From assembly GCA_934463115.1 (NCBI GenBank), contig CAKSIN010000009.1:29964-93963 (forward strand): DNA of 64,000 nt, read 5' to 3'. Below the pieces are notes generated by a model, which saw only the letters and a program-made list of their open reading frames with translations, was not told the origin of the DNA and ran no database searches. The DNA comes from an uncultured Clostridia bacterium (GTDB lineage Bacteria > Bacillota > Clostridia > UMGS1810). A program made the position numbers and the translations under genes. Of the stretch, positions 17,739 to 27,185 are shown in pieces; the stretch's first letter is position 1, and each line of letters starts with the position of its first letter.

Positions 17739-18740
17739 TTAGTTATCCATTTGAGCCTGTACGCATGTAATTGCAATAACACCGGCAATATCATCTGCAC
17801 TGCATCCGCGCGAGAGGTCGTTTATCGGCTTTGCAATACCCTGCGTCATGGGACCGTACGCTTCGGCTTTTGCAAGCCTCTGAACAAGTTTATAGCCGAT
17901 ATTTCCGGCATCAAGATCAGGGAACACAAGGACATTTGCCTTACCTGCAACGGGTGAACCCGGAGCTTTTGATTCACCGACCGACGGCACAATTGCAGCG
18001 TCAAGCTGGAGCTCGCCGTCTACCTTAAGATCGGGATTTGCCTGCTTGCATATTTCTGTTGCGGCAACTACTTTGTCTACATCGGCATGCTTAGCGCTGC
18101 CCTTTGATGAGTGAGAAAGCATGGCAACACGCGGTTCGTCACCGACAAGATATTTAAACGAATCTGCCGAGCACGAAGCTATTGCAGCGAGTTTTTCCGG
18201 ATCCGGATTCTGTTCAAGACCGCAGTCGGCAAAAACAAACGTTCCGTTTGAACCGTACTCACAATCCGGAACAACCATTACAAAGAATGCCGATACGAGC
18301 TTAACGCCCGGTTTGGTTTTAACAATCTGCAGACTGGGGCGCAGTGTGTTGGCTGTGGAGTGACACGCTCCGGAAACAACACCGTCGGCGTCTCCCGCCT
18401 TAACCATAAGGCATGCATAATACATATAATCGCCCAGTGCTGTTTTCTTGGCTTCTTCATACGTAAGCCCCTTTGCCTTTCTGAGCTCAACAAAAAGGTT
18501 TATATATTCCTCCGTCTTTTCATATGTAAACGGATCTATTATCTCTGCCTTTGATACATCATACCCTTTTGAGTATTTTTCAACTTCTTCGGGAGTTCCT
18601 AATATAACAAGATCGGCAACATCTTCTTTAAGAATCTTTTCGGCCGCCTCATATGTACGTGCATCCATAGATTCCGGGAGAACAATTTTCTTTTTGTCAG
18701 CTTTTGCTCTTCTTTTAACACTTTCGATAAAACTTTCCAT
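17739..18740 (-). CDS. pta: Phosphate acetyltransferase
   Basis: Converts acetyl-CoA and phosphate to acetyl phosphate; 333 residues, the short catalytic form without the N-terminal DRTGG extension. Signatures include KKIVLPESMDARTYEAAEKIL, DGVVSGACHSTANTLRPSLQI, AMLSHSSKGSAKH and the C-terminal PINDLSRGCSADDIAGV. A GGAGG site precedes the ATG. It is the first gene of pta-ackA. Confidence 0.97.
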   Translation of the reverse strand: MESFIESVKRRAKADKKKIVLPESMDARTYEAAEKILKEDVADLVILGTPEEVEKYSKGYDVSKAEIIDPFTYEKTEEYINLFVELRKAKGLTYEEAKKTALGDYMYYACLMVKAGDADGVVSGACHSTANTLRPSLQIVKTKPGVKLVSAFFVMVVPDCEYGSNGTFVFADCGLEQNPDPEKLAAIASCSADSFKYLVGDEPRVAMLSHSSKGSAKHADVDKVVAATEICKQANPDLKVDGELQLDAAIVPSVGESKAPGSPVAGKANVLVFPDLDAGNIGYKLVQRLAKAEAYGPMTQGIAKPINDLSRGCSADDIAGVIAITCVQAQMDN

Positions 18741-18799
18741 TTCTACGCCTCCAATATATTTTGCAGCCTTTCGGCATCAAAATTTTAACATCACTTGTT

Positions 18800-18828
18800 A
18801 TTCTACAACAATTCTCACGCTTTTACAA
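18800..18828 (-). promoter_or_regulatory. Candidate promoter for pta-ackA
   Basis: TTGTAA (18828-18823), 17 bp, TAGAAT (18805-18800) on the minus strand, 60 bp before the pta start. The -35 box is imperfect. Confidence 0.5.
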
Positions 18829-18887
18829 TACACTTGAACAATTTTCTTACAATTTGTGCAATATGCCAATCAATATTCATTTTATTA

Positions 18888-18916
18888 TTGACTACGCAAT
18901 GTCTTTGTGATAAAAT
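18888..18916 (+). promoter_or_regulatory. Sigma-A-type promoter for the glycosyltransferase-XRE-sbcDC group
   Basis: TTGACT (18888-18893), 17 bp, TAAAAT (18911-18916), 35 bp before the glycosyltransferase start. It diverges from the pta promoter. Confidence 0.75.
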
Positions 18917-18950
18917 TGTTTGTAACAAGCATCTGAAAGGAGTTTCTCCA

Positions 18951-20081
18951 ATGAAGGTTATAATTCTGACATTGTCCACCGGAAACGGTCACAACAAAGC
19001 CTCTGCTGCTCTGTGCGACTATCTGCGCACATGCGGAGTCGACGCAAAAACGGTTGACGCATACAAGTATTTCAACAAATTGCTCAGTAATCTTCTGGAA
19101 AAAGGATATCTGTACGCCACGCGCTACATCCCGTATATGTACGGAAAATTCTATTCCATGATAGAAAAACAGGATCATTCCGACGCAAAGATTTCGTGGT
19201 CTAAATTCTGCAACAGTTTTGTGGCACGTCGGTTTGCAAAGTATCTTTCGAAGCAGAACCCGGATATCGTTGTTTCAACTCATCCGCTTGCAGCTTACCT
19301 TATTACGACGTATAAGCGAAAAAAGCTCGTTGACACAAAGAGCATAGGAATCATCACCGATTTCTGTGTACATCCCTATTGGGATCAAACAGACATGGAC
19401 TACTATATTTCCGTAAACTCCATGATAAAAAATCAACTTGTAAAAAAGGGCATTCCGGCAGAAAAAATCCTGCCGTTCGGAATACCGATAGAAGCAAAAT
19501 TCGCCGAAAAGCGTGAAAAAAGCGAAGCACGGGCAATGCTTAATATAGAGGACAAACCCACCGTATTTATTATAACGGGGTCAATGGGTTACGGTCATAT
19601 TGAAAAATACATACGCTGCTTAGACACCATGAATGATGACTTTCAGATAGTTAGCGTGTGCGGAAACAACAAAACAATGAAGGAACATATTGACAATCTC
19701 GTTACCAAAAAAAGAATCTACAACTTTGGTTTTGTAAACAACATAGATTTGATTATGGACGCGTCCGATTTTATTGTAACAAAACCGGGCGGTCTTACCG
19801 TAAGCGAAGCTATCGCAAAGAAAATTCCGATAATACTCATAGATCCAATACCGGGGCAGGAAGACCGCAACAGAGAATTTCTGCTCAACAACGGACTTGC
19901 CGTCGGTGTGTCGAAAACTCTGCCGATAGACGAGGTACTCTATGAGCTTCTTCACTGCGAAACACGCACAAAACAGCTTGTTCAAATGCAGGAAATTCTC
20001 GGTCATGCCGACTCTTCAAAAAGGCTCGGCGATTTTATAATAGATTTTGTAGGAAGGGATGTTAAAAATGCCGAAAGGTGA
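18951..20081 (+). CDS. MGDG-synthase/UgtP-type glycolipid glycosyltransferase
   Basis: A 376-residue GT28-like enzyme. The N-terminal domain has the MGDG-synthase pattern LTLSTGNGHNKASAAL, and the C-terminal half has a donor-site pattern, TKPGGLTVSEAIAKKIPIILIDPIPGQE. Relatives transfer glucose or galactose to diacylglycerol to make membrane glycolipids and lipoteichoic-acid anchors. The acceptor here is inferred. I chose ATG 18951 with GAAAGGAG upstream; the frame is open for 52 more codons upstream but has no initiation site. It overlaps the next gene by 14 nt. Confidence 0.8.
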   Translation: MKVIILTLSTGNGHNKASAALCDYLRTCGVDAKTVDAYKYFNKLLSNLLEKGYLYATRYIPYMYGKFYSMIEKQDHSDAKISWSKFCNSFVARRFAKYLSKQNPDIVVSTHPLAAYLITTYKRKKLVDTKSIGIITDFCVHPYWDQTDMDYYISVNSMIKNQLVKKGIPAEKILPFGIPIEAKFAEKREKSEARAMLNIEDKPTVFIITGSMGYGHIEKYIRCLDTMNDDFQIVSVCGNNKTMKEHIDNLVTKKRIYNFGFVNNIDLIMDASDFIVTKPGGLTVSEAIAKKIPIILIDPIPGQEDRNREFLLNNGLAVGVSKTLPIDEVLYELLHCETRTKQLVQMQEILGHADSSKRLGDFIIDFVGRDVKNAER

Positions 20082-20730
20082 TTTTGAATTTGCAAAAAGA
20101 ATACGCGCACTGCGAATGGAAAACGGACTCTCTCAAAAGGATTTTGCCGATAAGATAGGTGTTCGCAAAACAACCGTGTCAAATTATGAAACAGGTTATG
20201 CGACGCCTACATATGAGACTCTCAGACTACTTATGACGGCATTCTCAAAACCGGCATCATACTTTTTGCCGTCATTAAAAGAATCGGTTTCCGACAAATC
20301 ACCGCAGCAAAACTACGGTGTGGTGATTCCTTTTTTCACCTGCGACGAAACAGCGAAAATAACAAATTATATGCTGGAAGTACCGTCTACGTATATATCC
20401 ATACCGTCCGAATTTTTTGTTGAGGCCGACAACTGCATTGCCGTTCCGGCACCGGACAACAATATGAATAACTGCGGAATACGCAAAAACAACTGCGTGA
20501 TTCTTAATACAGACGGTTCGGCAAACGACAGAGATATAATTGCTGCCGTGTACGGTGACTCTCTGATACTCAGAAGATTTCTGAAAACACCGTCGGGAGA
20601 CTTTATACGCTGTGAATCTAACAAAGTGCTCTCGGCAAATTCAATAGTACCTGTTCCGACAGCCGATTTCAGAATTATCGGAAAGGTAATGTATTTTCTG
20701 GCTGATGCAGCACATGCCGTACATCTGTAG
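20068..20730 (+). CDS. XRE-family regulator with degenerate S24 (LexA-like) C-terminal domain
   Basis: A 220-residue DNA-binding protein. Residues 8-62 form a helix-turn-helix (NGLSQKDFADKIGVRKTTVSNYETG). Residues 115-210 look like the LexA/CI S24 peptidase fold. Aligned by eye, the catalytic serine falls at Asn132 (NNM in place of SM) and the lysine at Arg169/170 (LRRFLK in place of VKRLK), so self-cleavage is unlikely. ATG 20068 has AGGAAGG 9 nt upstream; an ATG 9 nt earlier is too close. It lies between the glycosyltransferase and sbcD on one transcript. Confidence 0.75.
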   Translation: MPKGDFEFAKRIRALRMENGLSQKDFADKIGVRKTTVSNYETGYATPTYETLRLLMTAFSKPASYFLPSLKESVSDKSPQQNYGVVIPFFTCDETAKITNYMLEVPSTYISIPSEFFVEADNCIAVPAPDNNMNNCGIRKNNCVILNTDGSANDRDIIAAVYGDSLILRRFLKTPSGDFIRCESNKVLSANSIVPVPTADFRIIGKVMYFLADAAHAVHL

Positions 20731-20751
20731 AACAGGCGGTGAAAGACCGAT

Positions 20752-21873
20752 ATGAAACTTATTCACCTGTCTGACCTGCATATCGGCAAGAAAATAAATG
20801 AATTTTCCATGACCGATGATCAGGATTATATACTAAAACAAATATCCGACATATGCATATCCGAAAAAGCCGACGGTGTAATGATATCCGGAGACATCTA
20901 CGACAAATCCGTTCCGCCGTCGGAGGGTGTCGGTGTGTTTGGCACCTTTTTGAGCCGGCTTACTTCTCACAATATAAAGGTGTTTATAATAAGCGGAAAT
21001 CACGATTCGGCCGAAAGGCTTTCATTTGCATGCGATATTCTCACAAGCGGAGGTGTGTATATCGCCCCGCCATACAGCGGCAGTGTATCATCCGTATGTG
21101 CAGACAGCGATACCGTTATCTATATGCTGCCATTCATCAAACCGGCTGCGGTGCGGCAGTATTTTACTGACAGTTCAATCGGCAGCTACAACGACGCCGT
21201 ATCGGCAGTCCTCTCAAATATACGCATTGACAGTTCGAAATGCAACATTCTTATGGCACACCAGTTTGTTGTTCCGTCACTTGATTCCGACGCGGATGCC
21301 GCAAATGTTGGCGGTGTCGAATACGTTGACTCCGCATTGTTTGACAAATTTGACTACACCGCTCTCGGACATCTGCACAAAAGCGGTCGTGTCGGCAAGG
21401 AATGTGTGCGCTACTGCGGTACACCGCTGAGATATTCATTTTCCGACACAACGGATAAAAGCGTTACAGTGCTCGAAACATCACCGGGCAGGGTTGAAAT
21501 ATCGGAAATCCCTCTGCACCCTCTGCGGACAATGCGCACAATACATGCAAGCTATGATGATATCACCCTGCGCGACAACTACATAGGCACAAACATCGAT
21601 GACTACATTGCCTTTTGCCTTACCGACGAAGAAGAAATCCCCGATGTAATGAGCCGTTTGCGCACAATTTATCCGAATGCAATGACGGTTGAATATGATA
21701 ACAAACGCACAAGGGAATACACTGATGTTTCGGCTGCAAATCCGGATGACGACAAATCGGATGCCGAACTTTTTTCTCAGCTTTTTGAACTTCAAAACAA
21801 CTGTGCAATGAATGATGAACAAATCAAAATTATAAACCAAATTACACAAAATATATTAAACGGAGTCGATTAA
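20752..21873 (+). CDS. sbcD: Nuclease SbcCD subunit D
   Basis: Mre11-type metallophosphoesterase of the SbcCD complex, 373 residues. It trims hairpins and blocked double-strand ends. The metal-binding motifs are present in order: DLHIG (residue 8), GDIYD (near 48), GNHDS (near 85), AHQF (near 168) and GHLHK (near 205). A capping domain follows. It ends 2 nt before sbcC starts. Confidence 0.95.
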   Translation: MKLIHLSDLHIGKKINEFSMTDDQDYILKQISDICISEKADGVMISGDIYDKSVPPSEGVGVFGTFLSRLTSHNIKVFIISGNHDSAERLSFACDILTSGGVYIAPPYSGSVSSVCADSDTVIYMLPFIKPAAVRQYFTDSSIGSYNDAVSAVLSNIRIDSSKCNILMAHQFVVPSLDSDADAANVGGVEYVDSALFDKFDYTALGHLHKSGRVGKECVRYCGTPLRYSFSDTTDKSVTVLETSPGRVEISEIPLHPLRTMRTIHASYDDITLRDNYIGTNIDDYIAFCLTDEEEIPDVMSRLRTIYPNAMTVEYDNKRTREYTDVSAANPDDDKSDAELFSQLFELQNNCAMNDEQIKIINQITQNILNGVD

Positions 21874-21875
21874 CA

Positions 21876-24635
21876 ATGAAGCCTGTCAGACTAACAATAT
21901 CGGCATTCGGGCCGTATGCGGCTCTTACCGAAATCGACATGTCCCGTCTCGGAAACGGCGGCGTGTACCTGATATCGGGCGATACCGGTGCCGGAAAAAC
22001 TACAATTTTTGACGCAATCACATACGCACTCTACGGTGAATCGAGCGGCGGCGGGCGCGACTCGTCCATGATGCGGAGCAAATATGCATCCCCCGCCGCG
22101 CCGACATTTGTAAAAATGGAATTTGACTACCGCGGATGCCGCTACAGCGTTGTGCGCAACCCGGAATACGAACGTCCGGCAAAAAAAGGCGGCGGAACGG
22201 CAAAAGAAAAAGCCGACGCAACGCTTGTAATGCCAAACGGCGACGTAATAGCCGGTTCGCGCGATGTGACAGCCAAAATCAGGGAAATTATCGGTTTGGA
22301 CAAAAAACAGTTTTCTCAAATCGTAATGATAGCACAGGGAGACTTTCTGAAACTGCTCCTCTCATCTACCGAGGAAAGAATAAAGATACTGCGCGAAATA
22401 TTCAAAACCGAAAGGTTTGTGGCGATTCAGGAGGAACTCAAATCTCAAGCGTCAATGCTCCGTTCGGAATATATATCCGTCTCCGAAATTATTCTGCATG
22501 ATATTTCATCGCTTAAGTGCAGTGAAGATTCTCCGGAATATGAAATGATAAACGACACATTGCAAAACAAAAGCACAACACTTGCAAATGATATTATGCA
22601 GACATCCGCGCTGTCGCTGAAAGAAAAACGGCATCAACTTGACGAAACGTCACAGCGCAGAAAAAATCTTGACAATGATATAGCACGTCTGTCCGCAAAA
22701 ATTTCGGTTATAGAAGAAAACAAACGAATACAGGACAAAATCAAACAATATAAAAATGATTATCCCGTTAAAGCGGAAAAAGTAAGTGCGGTCGAAGATA
22801 AACTTATGAAGCACAATTCCGAAAACGATAAATACGAAAAGCTCAATCGGGAAATAATAGCCGAACGCGAAAAGCTCGGCGAATACGAAAGAGCCGATGC
22901 AATCATAAAAGAAATTGAACTGTGTGAAAAATCCATATCCGACTATCGCAAACAGTCGAAATTATTGCACATTCAAGCCGGGAATGCAAACAAAAAAACC
23001 GATATAACAAAATCGGAAATAGCAGCCGCAGAGGACGCTGAAAAAAAGGCAATAACGCTTGAATCTTCTATTGCAAAGCTTAATATACGAAAAAAAGAAA
23101 TCGGAGGCATCCTCTCCGAAGAAAAAAATGTTATCCGGCTGCAAAATGAGCTTGCCGCTCTGCAGACCGATTACGCGGCAGCTTCGAAAAAGAGTGAATC
23201 CGCCCTGCAAAAATACAACGCAGTGCAAAAGACATATCTTGACTCGCAGGCCGGAATACTGGCGTCCACACTTTCACCGGGAGCTCCGTGCCCGGTATGC
23301 GGCTCTGTAAGCCACCCGAACCCGGCACCGATTGCATATGAAACCGTTACGAAAGAAACCATGCTGAAACTGAAAGATGAAAGCGATTCAACCACAGCTG
23401 AGGCAATACGGCTGAGTGAAGCCGCAAAAGCGAAATCCGACATGCTTGCCGACGCGGTAAAACGGCTCGGCACACTGAAAAGCAGCAGCGAAAATCCGAC
23501 GAATACATTGCTGTCGGAAAACACTTTAAGCGAAATTAACTCCGAACTTCAGAATGCGCAAGCGGAGCTTGATAAAGCAAAAAAGCTGTGCAGCAACAAG
23601 GATTTACTGCATTCACGGCTCGAAAACTTTGAATCCGAATACCGTGAGTTGTCCGCAAAAATTGTTGAACTGGACGGGAAAATTTCCGCCGTATCGGCAA
23701 CGACGGAAACACAGCGCAAAAACTATCTGACAATAAAAAAATCACTGCGATATAACAATTGTGCCGACGCTGCTGCAGCAATAAAATCGGCTGAAAAAGA
23801 TTACGCAGACTACCGCTCGGCAGCAGACATGCTGACAGTGGAGCTGAAACTTGCGCAAGACGAAAAAACACGCATTGAATCTGAAATAAAAGCTCTTTCG
23901 GAAACTTTTGTGCCTGTTTCGGCGGAGGAAGCCGCCAAAACCGAATCGGAACTCAGACAAGCTGAAATTCTGCGTCAAAAAATTGATGATGAATATTCCG
24001 AAATGAATGCCGAAATAAATTCAAATGCAGCTCTGCTTAAACGCATAGGTGAAAACCTTTCGCGGCTGTCGGAAACGGAATCACGGCTGAAAACATTTAC
24101 ACTGCTGTCCGATACTGCAAACGGAAACCTTTTCGGGAAACAAAAAATACGACTTGAAACATTTGTTCAGGCAAGTTATTTTGATATGATATTAAAAAAA
24201 GCAAATGTGCGGCTTATGTCTATGACAAATGCGCAATATGAACTTATACGCAGACACGATGACGCAAATTATAAAAATCAAATCGGACTGGAACTTGATG
24301 TCCGCGACCACTACAACGGCAGTACACGAAATGTACGTACCCTGTCCGGCGGAGAATCATTCAAGGCAGCCCTCTCGCTCGCACTTGGTCTGTCGGATGT
24401 TATTCAGGCGCGTTCCGGCGGAATATGCATAGACACATTATTTGTGGATGAGGGATTCGGCTCTCTTGACAGCGAGTCTATCGACTCGGCACTGACAACG
24501 CTCAAAACCCTTTCCGGAAACGACCGCCTCGTGGGAATAATCTCGCATGTTGATGAACTGAAAGAGCGCATAGACAGGCAGATACTTGTGACGAAAAGCC
24601 GTGTTGGGGGAAGCCACGCAGAAGTAATTGTATAG
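21876..24635 (+). CDS. sbcC: Nuclease SbcCD subunit C
   Basis: Rad50-type SMC ATPase, 919 residues, partner of SbcD. The N-terminal Walker A is SGDTGAGKTTIFDAI near residue 36. Two long coiled-coil arms flank a zinc hook, CPVC, near residue 471. The C-terminal lobe has the signature LSGGESFKAALSLALGLSD and Walker B LFVDEGFGSLD. The arms are shorter than in the E. coli protein but typical for Bacillota. Confidence 0.96.
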   Translation: MKPVRLTISAFGPYAALTEIDMSRLGNGGVYLISGDTGAGKTTIFDAITYALYGESSGGGRDSSMMRSKYASPAAPTFVKMEFDYRGCRYSVVRNPEYERPAKKGGGTAKEKADATLVMPNGDVIAGSRDVTAKIREIIGLDKKQFSQIVMIAQGDFLKLLLSSTEERIKILREIFKTERFVAIQEELKSQASMLRSEYISVSEIILHDISSLKCSEDSPEYEMINDTLQNKSTTLANDIMQTSALSLKEKRHQLDETSQRRKNLDNDIARLSAKISVIEENKRIQDKIKQYKNDYPVKAEKVSAVEDKLMKHNSENDKYEKLNREIIAEREKLGEYERADAIIKEIELCEKSISDYRKQSKLLHIQAGNANKKTDITKSEIAAAEDAEKKAITLESSIAKLNIRKKEIGGILSEEKNVIRLQNELAALQTDYAAASKKSESALQKYNAVQKTYLDSQAGILASTLSPGAPCPVCGSVSHPNPAPIAYETVTKETMLKLKDESDSTTAEAIRLSEAAKAKSDMLADAVKRLGTLKSSSENPTNTLLSENTLSEINSELQNAQAELDKAKKLCSNKDLLHSRLENFESEYRELSAKIVELDGKISAVSATTETQRKNYLTIKKSLRYNNCADAAAAIKSAEKDYADYRSAADMLTVELKLAQDEKTRIESEIKALSETFVPVSAEEAAKTESELRQAEILRQKIDDEYSEMNAEINSNAALLKRIGENLSRLSETESRLKTFTLLSDTANGNLFGKQKIRLETFVQASYFDMILKKANVRLMSMTNAQYELIRRHDDANYKNQIGLELDVRDHYNGSTRNVRTLSGGESFKAALSLALGLSDVIQARSGGICIDTLFVDEGFGSLDSESIDSALTTLKTLSGNDRLVGIISHVDELKERIDRQILVTKSRVGGSHAEVIV

Positions 24636-24668
24636 ATTTCAGGCAAACGAAAAACGTTTGCCTGAAAT
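24636..24668. terminator. Hairpin between convergent sbcC and SDR genes
   Basis: A perfect 14-bp inverted repeat, ATTTCAGGCAAACG and CGTTTGCCTGAAAT, with a 5-nt AAAAA loop. It lies right at the sbcC stop and 16 bp from the SDR stop. It is likely a two-way terminator, although a long T-run is missing. Confidence 0.65.
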
Positions 24669-24684
24669 TCTACTCCGTGTACCG

Positions 24685-25422
24685 CTACATTTTTCTTCTG
24701 CACCCGTCTATCTGAATATTTTGTCCGGCAATATAACTTGATTCATCGCTTGCAAGAAAATATATCAGATTCGCATTTTCCATATCCGTCCCGGTTCTTC
24801 CCATAAAGGAAACTTCGCTTTCCTGGTAGGAATCGACATCGGGATTTTCGGAAGAACTTACACTGCCGGGAGATACGCAATTCACAAGAATTCCCTTATC
24901 GGTAGCCTCCTTTGCCAGCGCCCTTGTGAACGAAATAACAGCCCCTTTTGTAGCTGAATAATGGCTCATGCAGCCGTTTCCGTACACACCGGCAACCGAT
25001 GAAACGTTAATTATCCGACCGTATCTGTTTTCTGCCATTTTCCCGAATACGGCGCGTGTACAATATACCACGCTCATAATGTTAACATCCAGGTATTTTT
25101 TCCATTCGTCCGACGATATTTCCAAAAAAGGCTTTACGCTCCGCCATACAGCGGCATTGTTTACAAGTATATCAACCCTGCCGAACTCCTCCATTGTTTT
25201 TTTGAAAGCTTCATTTACATCTTCTTCATTGCATACATCACATTTGAAAATCAAAACTTTGACGTTATATTCCTTAAGTTCTTCCTTTAACGCAAGCAGC
25301 CTTTCAAAGTTTAAATCCAATAGTGAAAGATTGATATTATTTTGCGCAAACTTTATTGCCGTTGCCCTTCCGATTCCGACAGCTGCGCCTGTGATAACTG
25401 CCGTTTTATTTGCTCTTTCCAT
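24685..25422 (-). CDS. Short-chain dehydrogenase/reductase (SDR), substrate unknown
   Basis: A classical SDR of 245 residues. The cofactor loop is TGAAVGIG at residues 11-18 and the NNAA motif is near 88-91. The catalytic residues are Ser142, Tyr155 and Lys159 (YSATK). Asp36 after the second strand (LLDLN) suggests NAD(H) preference. The C-terminal IQIDGCRRKM is family-typical. It follows the dehydroquinase-like gene by 20 nt on the same strand, which suggests a shared pathway; alcohol or keto oxidation on a carbocyclic acid is one possibility. Confidence 0.85.
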   Translation of the reverse strand: MERANKTAVITGAAVGIGRATAIKFAQNNINLSLLDLNFERLLALKEELKEYNVKVLIFKCDVCNEEDVNEAFKKTMEEFGRVDILVNNAAVWRSVKPFLEISSDEWKKYLDVNIMSVVYCTRAVFGKMAENRYGRIINVSSVAGVYGNGCMSHYSATKGAVISFTRALAKEATDKGILVNCVSPGSVSSSENPDVDSYQESEVSFMGRTGTDMENANLIYFLASDESSYIAGQNIQIDGCRRKM

Positions 25423-25442
25423 AACGCATATCCTCCTTTAGA

Positions 25443-26213
25443 TTATACAATAGAATTTCTCACTGCCACAATATCCTTTATAAGCGGCTGATCCGGAGTA
25501 TCAAGTTCGCTGTGACTCTCAACACACAGATACATACAAACACCGAGATTTGGCCCGATATACCTGATAATTCTTCCGCCGCCCGTAAGCAGAAAAAGCA
25601 GCTTTTTATCGGTTGATTTCCTTATTTTTATTATCGACTCGACATATCCCGGCAATTCATCAATATTTTCCATGCCATCCACGATTTTAAGTATATCCGC
25701 GCCGCGGCTCTCCTGTGCTCTTGCAATCATCAGGTTTTCATCAACACTGATACTCCTGTATGTATGACTCGACATCAGCACCTCGCCGCCGCGGCGATGT
25801 ATTTCGTCTATAAGCTTCTTTTGTTTTTCTATAGCAGCACTGCTCTCGGCAATCTCATATTTCGGCGAACGTTCAAACATGTCGCCCATAACATCCAGCA
25901 GTGTTGCGCCGCAGTCAAGCGCTAAAAGCAAAAGCTGTGCACACTCATCATCCGTGTAACCTTCGCTTTCGCCTCCGCGATAACTTGTTACATATATCGG
26001 TTTATTCCGGCAGGAACCAAAAATTATCCTCAGGTATTCCGATGTGCGATATTCTCTTTTAAGTCTGCAAAGCTGGATACCAAGCGCATCCGCACCGCTG
26101 TCCAGCGACTTTGTTATTTTTTCGATACACTCGTTCGGTGTCGGGCATTGTATCATTGCGACAATCAGCGGTTTTTCACTTTTCAAAAATGTGGGCTTTG
26201 TTTTGTTTTCCAT
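25443..26213 (-). CDS. Type I 3-dehydroquinate dehydratase homologue (AroD-like)
   Basis: A 256-residue (beta/alpha)8-type protein that matches type I dehydroquinases (about 250 residues). The Schiff-base lysine aligns with Lys176 (GADILKIVDG) and the catalytic histidine with His150 (LMSSHTY). A C-terminal glutamine aligns in TPDQPL. The active-site glutamate of the family falls at Met109 (LLDVMGDMF), so the substrate or chemistry may differ. ATG 26213 has AGGGAG upstream; an earlier GTG/ATG is less likely. Its context is not biosynthetic: it is transcribed with an SDR and divergent to an AraC regulator. Confidence 0.65.
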   Translation of the reverse strand: MENKTKPTFLKSEKPLIVAMIQCPTPNECIEKITKSLDSGADALGIQLCRLKREYRTSEYLRIIFGSCRNKPIYVTSYRGGESEGYTDDECAQLLLLALDCGATLLDVMGDMFERSPKYEIAESSAAIEKQKKLIDEIHRRGGEVLMSSHTYRSISVDENLMIARAQESRGADILKIVDGMENIDELPGYVESIIKIRKSTDKKLLFLLTGGGRIIRYIGPNLGVCMYLCVESHSELDTPDQPLIKDIVAVRNSIV

Positions 26214-26263
26214 TACGGCAGCTCCCTTATTCAAAAAATTTTTATTTTACAGTCATCGCTTAG

Positions 26264-26292
26264 AGTATACCTCTGCAAGAAAATATATTCAA
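26264..26292 (-). promoter_or_regulatory. Promoter for the AroD-like/SDR operon
   Basis: TTGAAT (26292-26287), 17 bp, TATACT (26269-26264) on the minus strand. It is divergent from the regulator promoter 52 bp away. Confidence 0.6.
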
Positions 26293-26343
26293 TGCGCAAA
26301 CCGATATTGTTTTAACTTTTTTGATACCGAATACGGAAATATC

Positions 26344-26372
26344 TTGACAATACTTTTCCAAAATGATAAAAT
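26344..26372 (+). promoter_or_regulatory. Promoter for the first AraC-family regulator
   Basis: TTGACA (26344-26349), 17 bp, TAAAAT (26367-26372), 51 bp before the start codon. Confidence 0.8.
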
Positions 26373-26423
26373 TTTCTTAGCCGAAAGAGAATAATCAAAA
26401 CCCCGATTTTGAGAGGTGATTTA

Positions 26424-27185
26424 ATGAACGATCTCGGAAATATAACCGTTACCGACATAACCGACATATTTCGCGTTATGTCACCACGCGGAAGAAAAGA
26501 AACAATGCAAAATCGAAACCACTTTGGCCTGTCATTTTGCATAAGCGGCAAAATCACGTACCGTCAGGGAAACCGAAATATTATTTCCGATCCGCAACAT
26601 GCAATTATACTGCCAAAAGGCGGAAACTACGAAATATACGGAAACAAGCCGGGTATATTTCCCGTTATAAATTTTGAGTGCACAGATTTTCTGTGCAACA
26701 AAGTAACGGCAATACCGATACACGATGCAAAATCGTACATAAACGATTTTGAGCAGATGAAAAACCTGAACCTTTTTCCGCAGAATCGTGCCGGAGTTTT
26801 TGCAATATTCTATGGCATACTTCACCGAATATCGCGCAAAACACCGAAAGGATACGGAATCCTGGAACCGGCAATTGAATATATCGAATCGCACTATTCG
26901 GATTCAAAGATTACAAATAAGGTTCTTGCCGATATGTGCAGCATAAGTGAGGTATATTTCAGAAAGCTGTTTAAAAAAATGTTTGATACCACTCCCAAGC
27001 AATACATACTCGATATACGTCTTCAAAAAGCAAGGCAGCTGCTTTCCGAGGGCAGATACAAGGTAAATGCCGTATCGGAAATGTGCGGTTTTTCAGGGCA
27101 GTATCACTTTAGCAGAATATTCAGGGAAAAGGTCGGATTGTCAGCAACAGAGTATATGAAAGAAAACATCAATCTCAGGATTTGA
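26424..27185 (+). CDS. AraC-family transcriptional regulator
   Basis: A 253-residue regulator. The N-terminal half looks like a cupin-type sensor (FCISGKITYRQGNRN ... AIILPKGGNYEIYG). The C-terminal 100 residues hold two helix-turn-helix units, ending with the AraC signature VSEMCGFSGQYHFSRIFREKVGLSATEY. I chose ATG 26424 with GAGAGGTG upstream. It is divergent from the AroD-like/SDR operon and convergent with a second AraC gene, overlapping its 3' end by 11 bp. It most likely controls the divergent operon; the ligand is unknown. Confidence 0.85.
   Translation: MNDLGNITVTDITDIFRVMSPRGRKETMQNRNHFGLSFCISGKITYRQGNRNIISDPQHAIILPKGGNYEIYGNKPGIFPVINFECTDFLCNKVTAIPIHDAKSYINDFEQMKNLNLFPQNRAGVFAIFYGILHRISRKTPKGYGILEPAIEYIESHYSDSKITNKVLADMCSISEVYFRKLFKKMFDTTPKQYILDIRLQKARQLLSEGRYKVNAVSEMCGFSGQYHFSRIFREKVGLSATEYMKENINLRI

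Noticed and set aside
18795..18950. A 52-residue N-terminal extension of the glycosyltransferase
   Set aside because: It would run through the promoter and the ribosome site; the GT28 fold begins right at ATG 18951.
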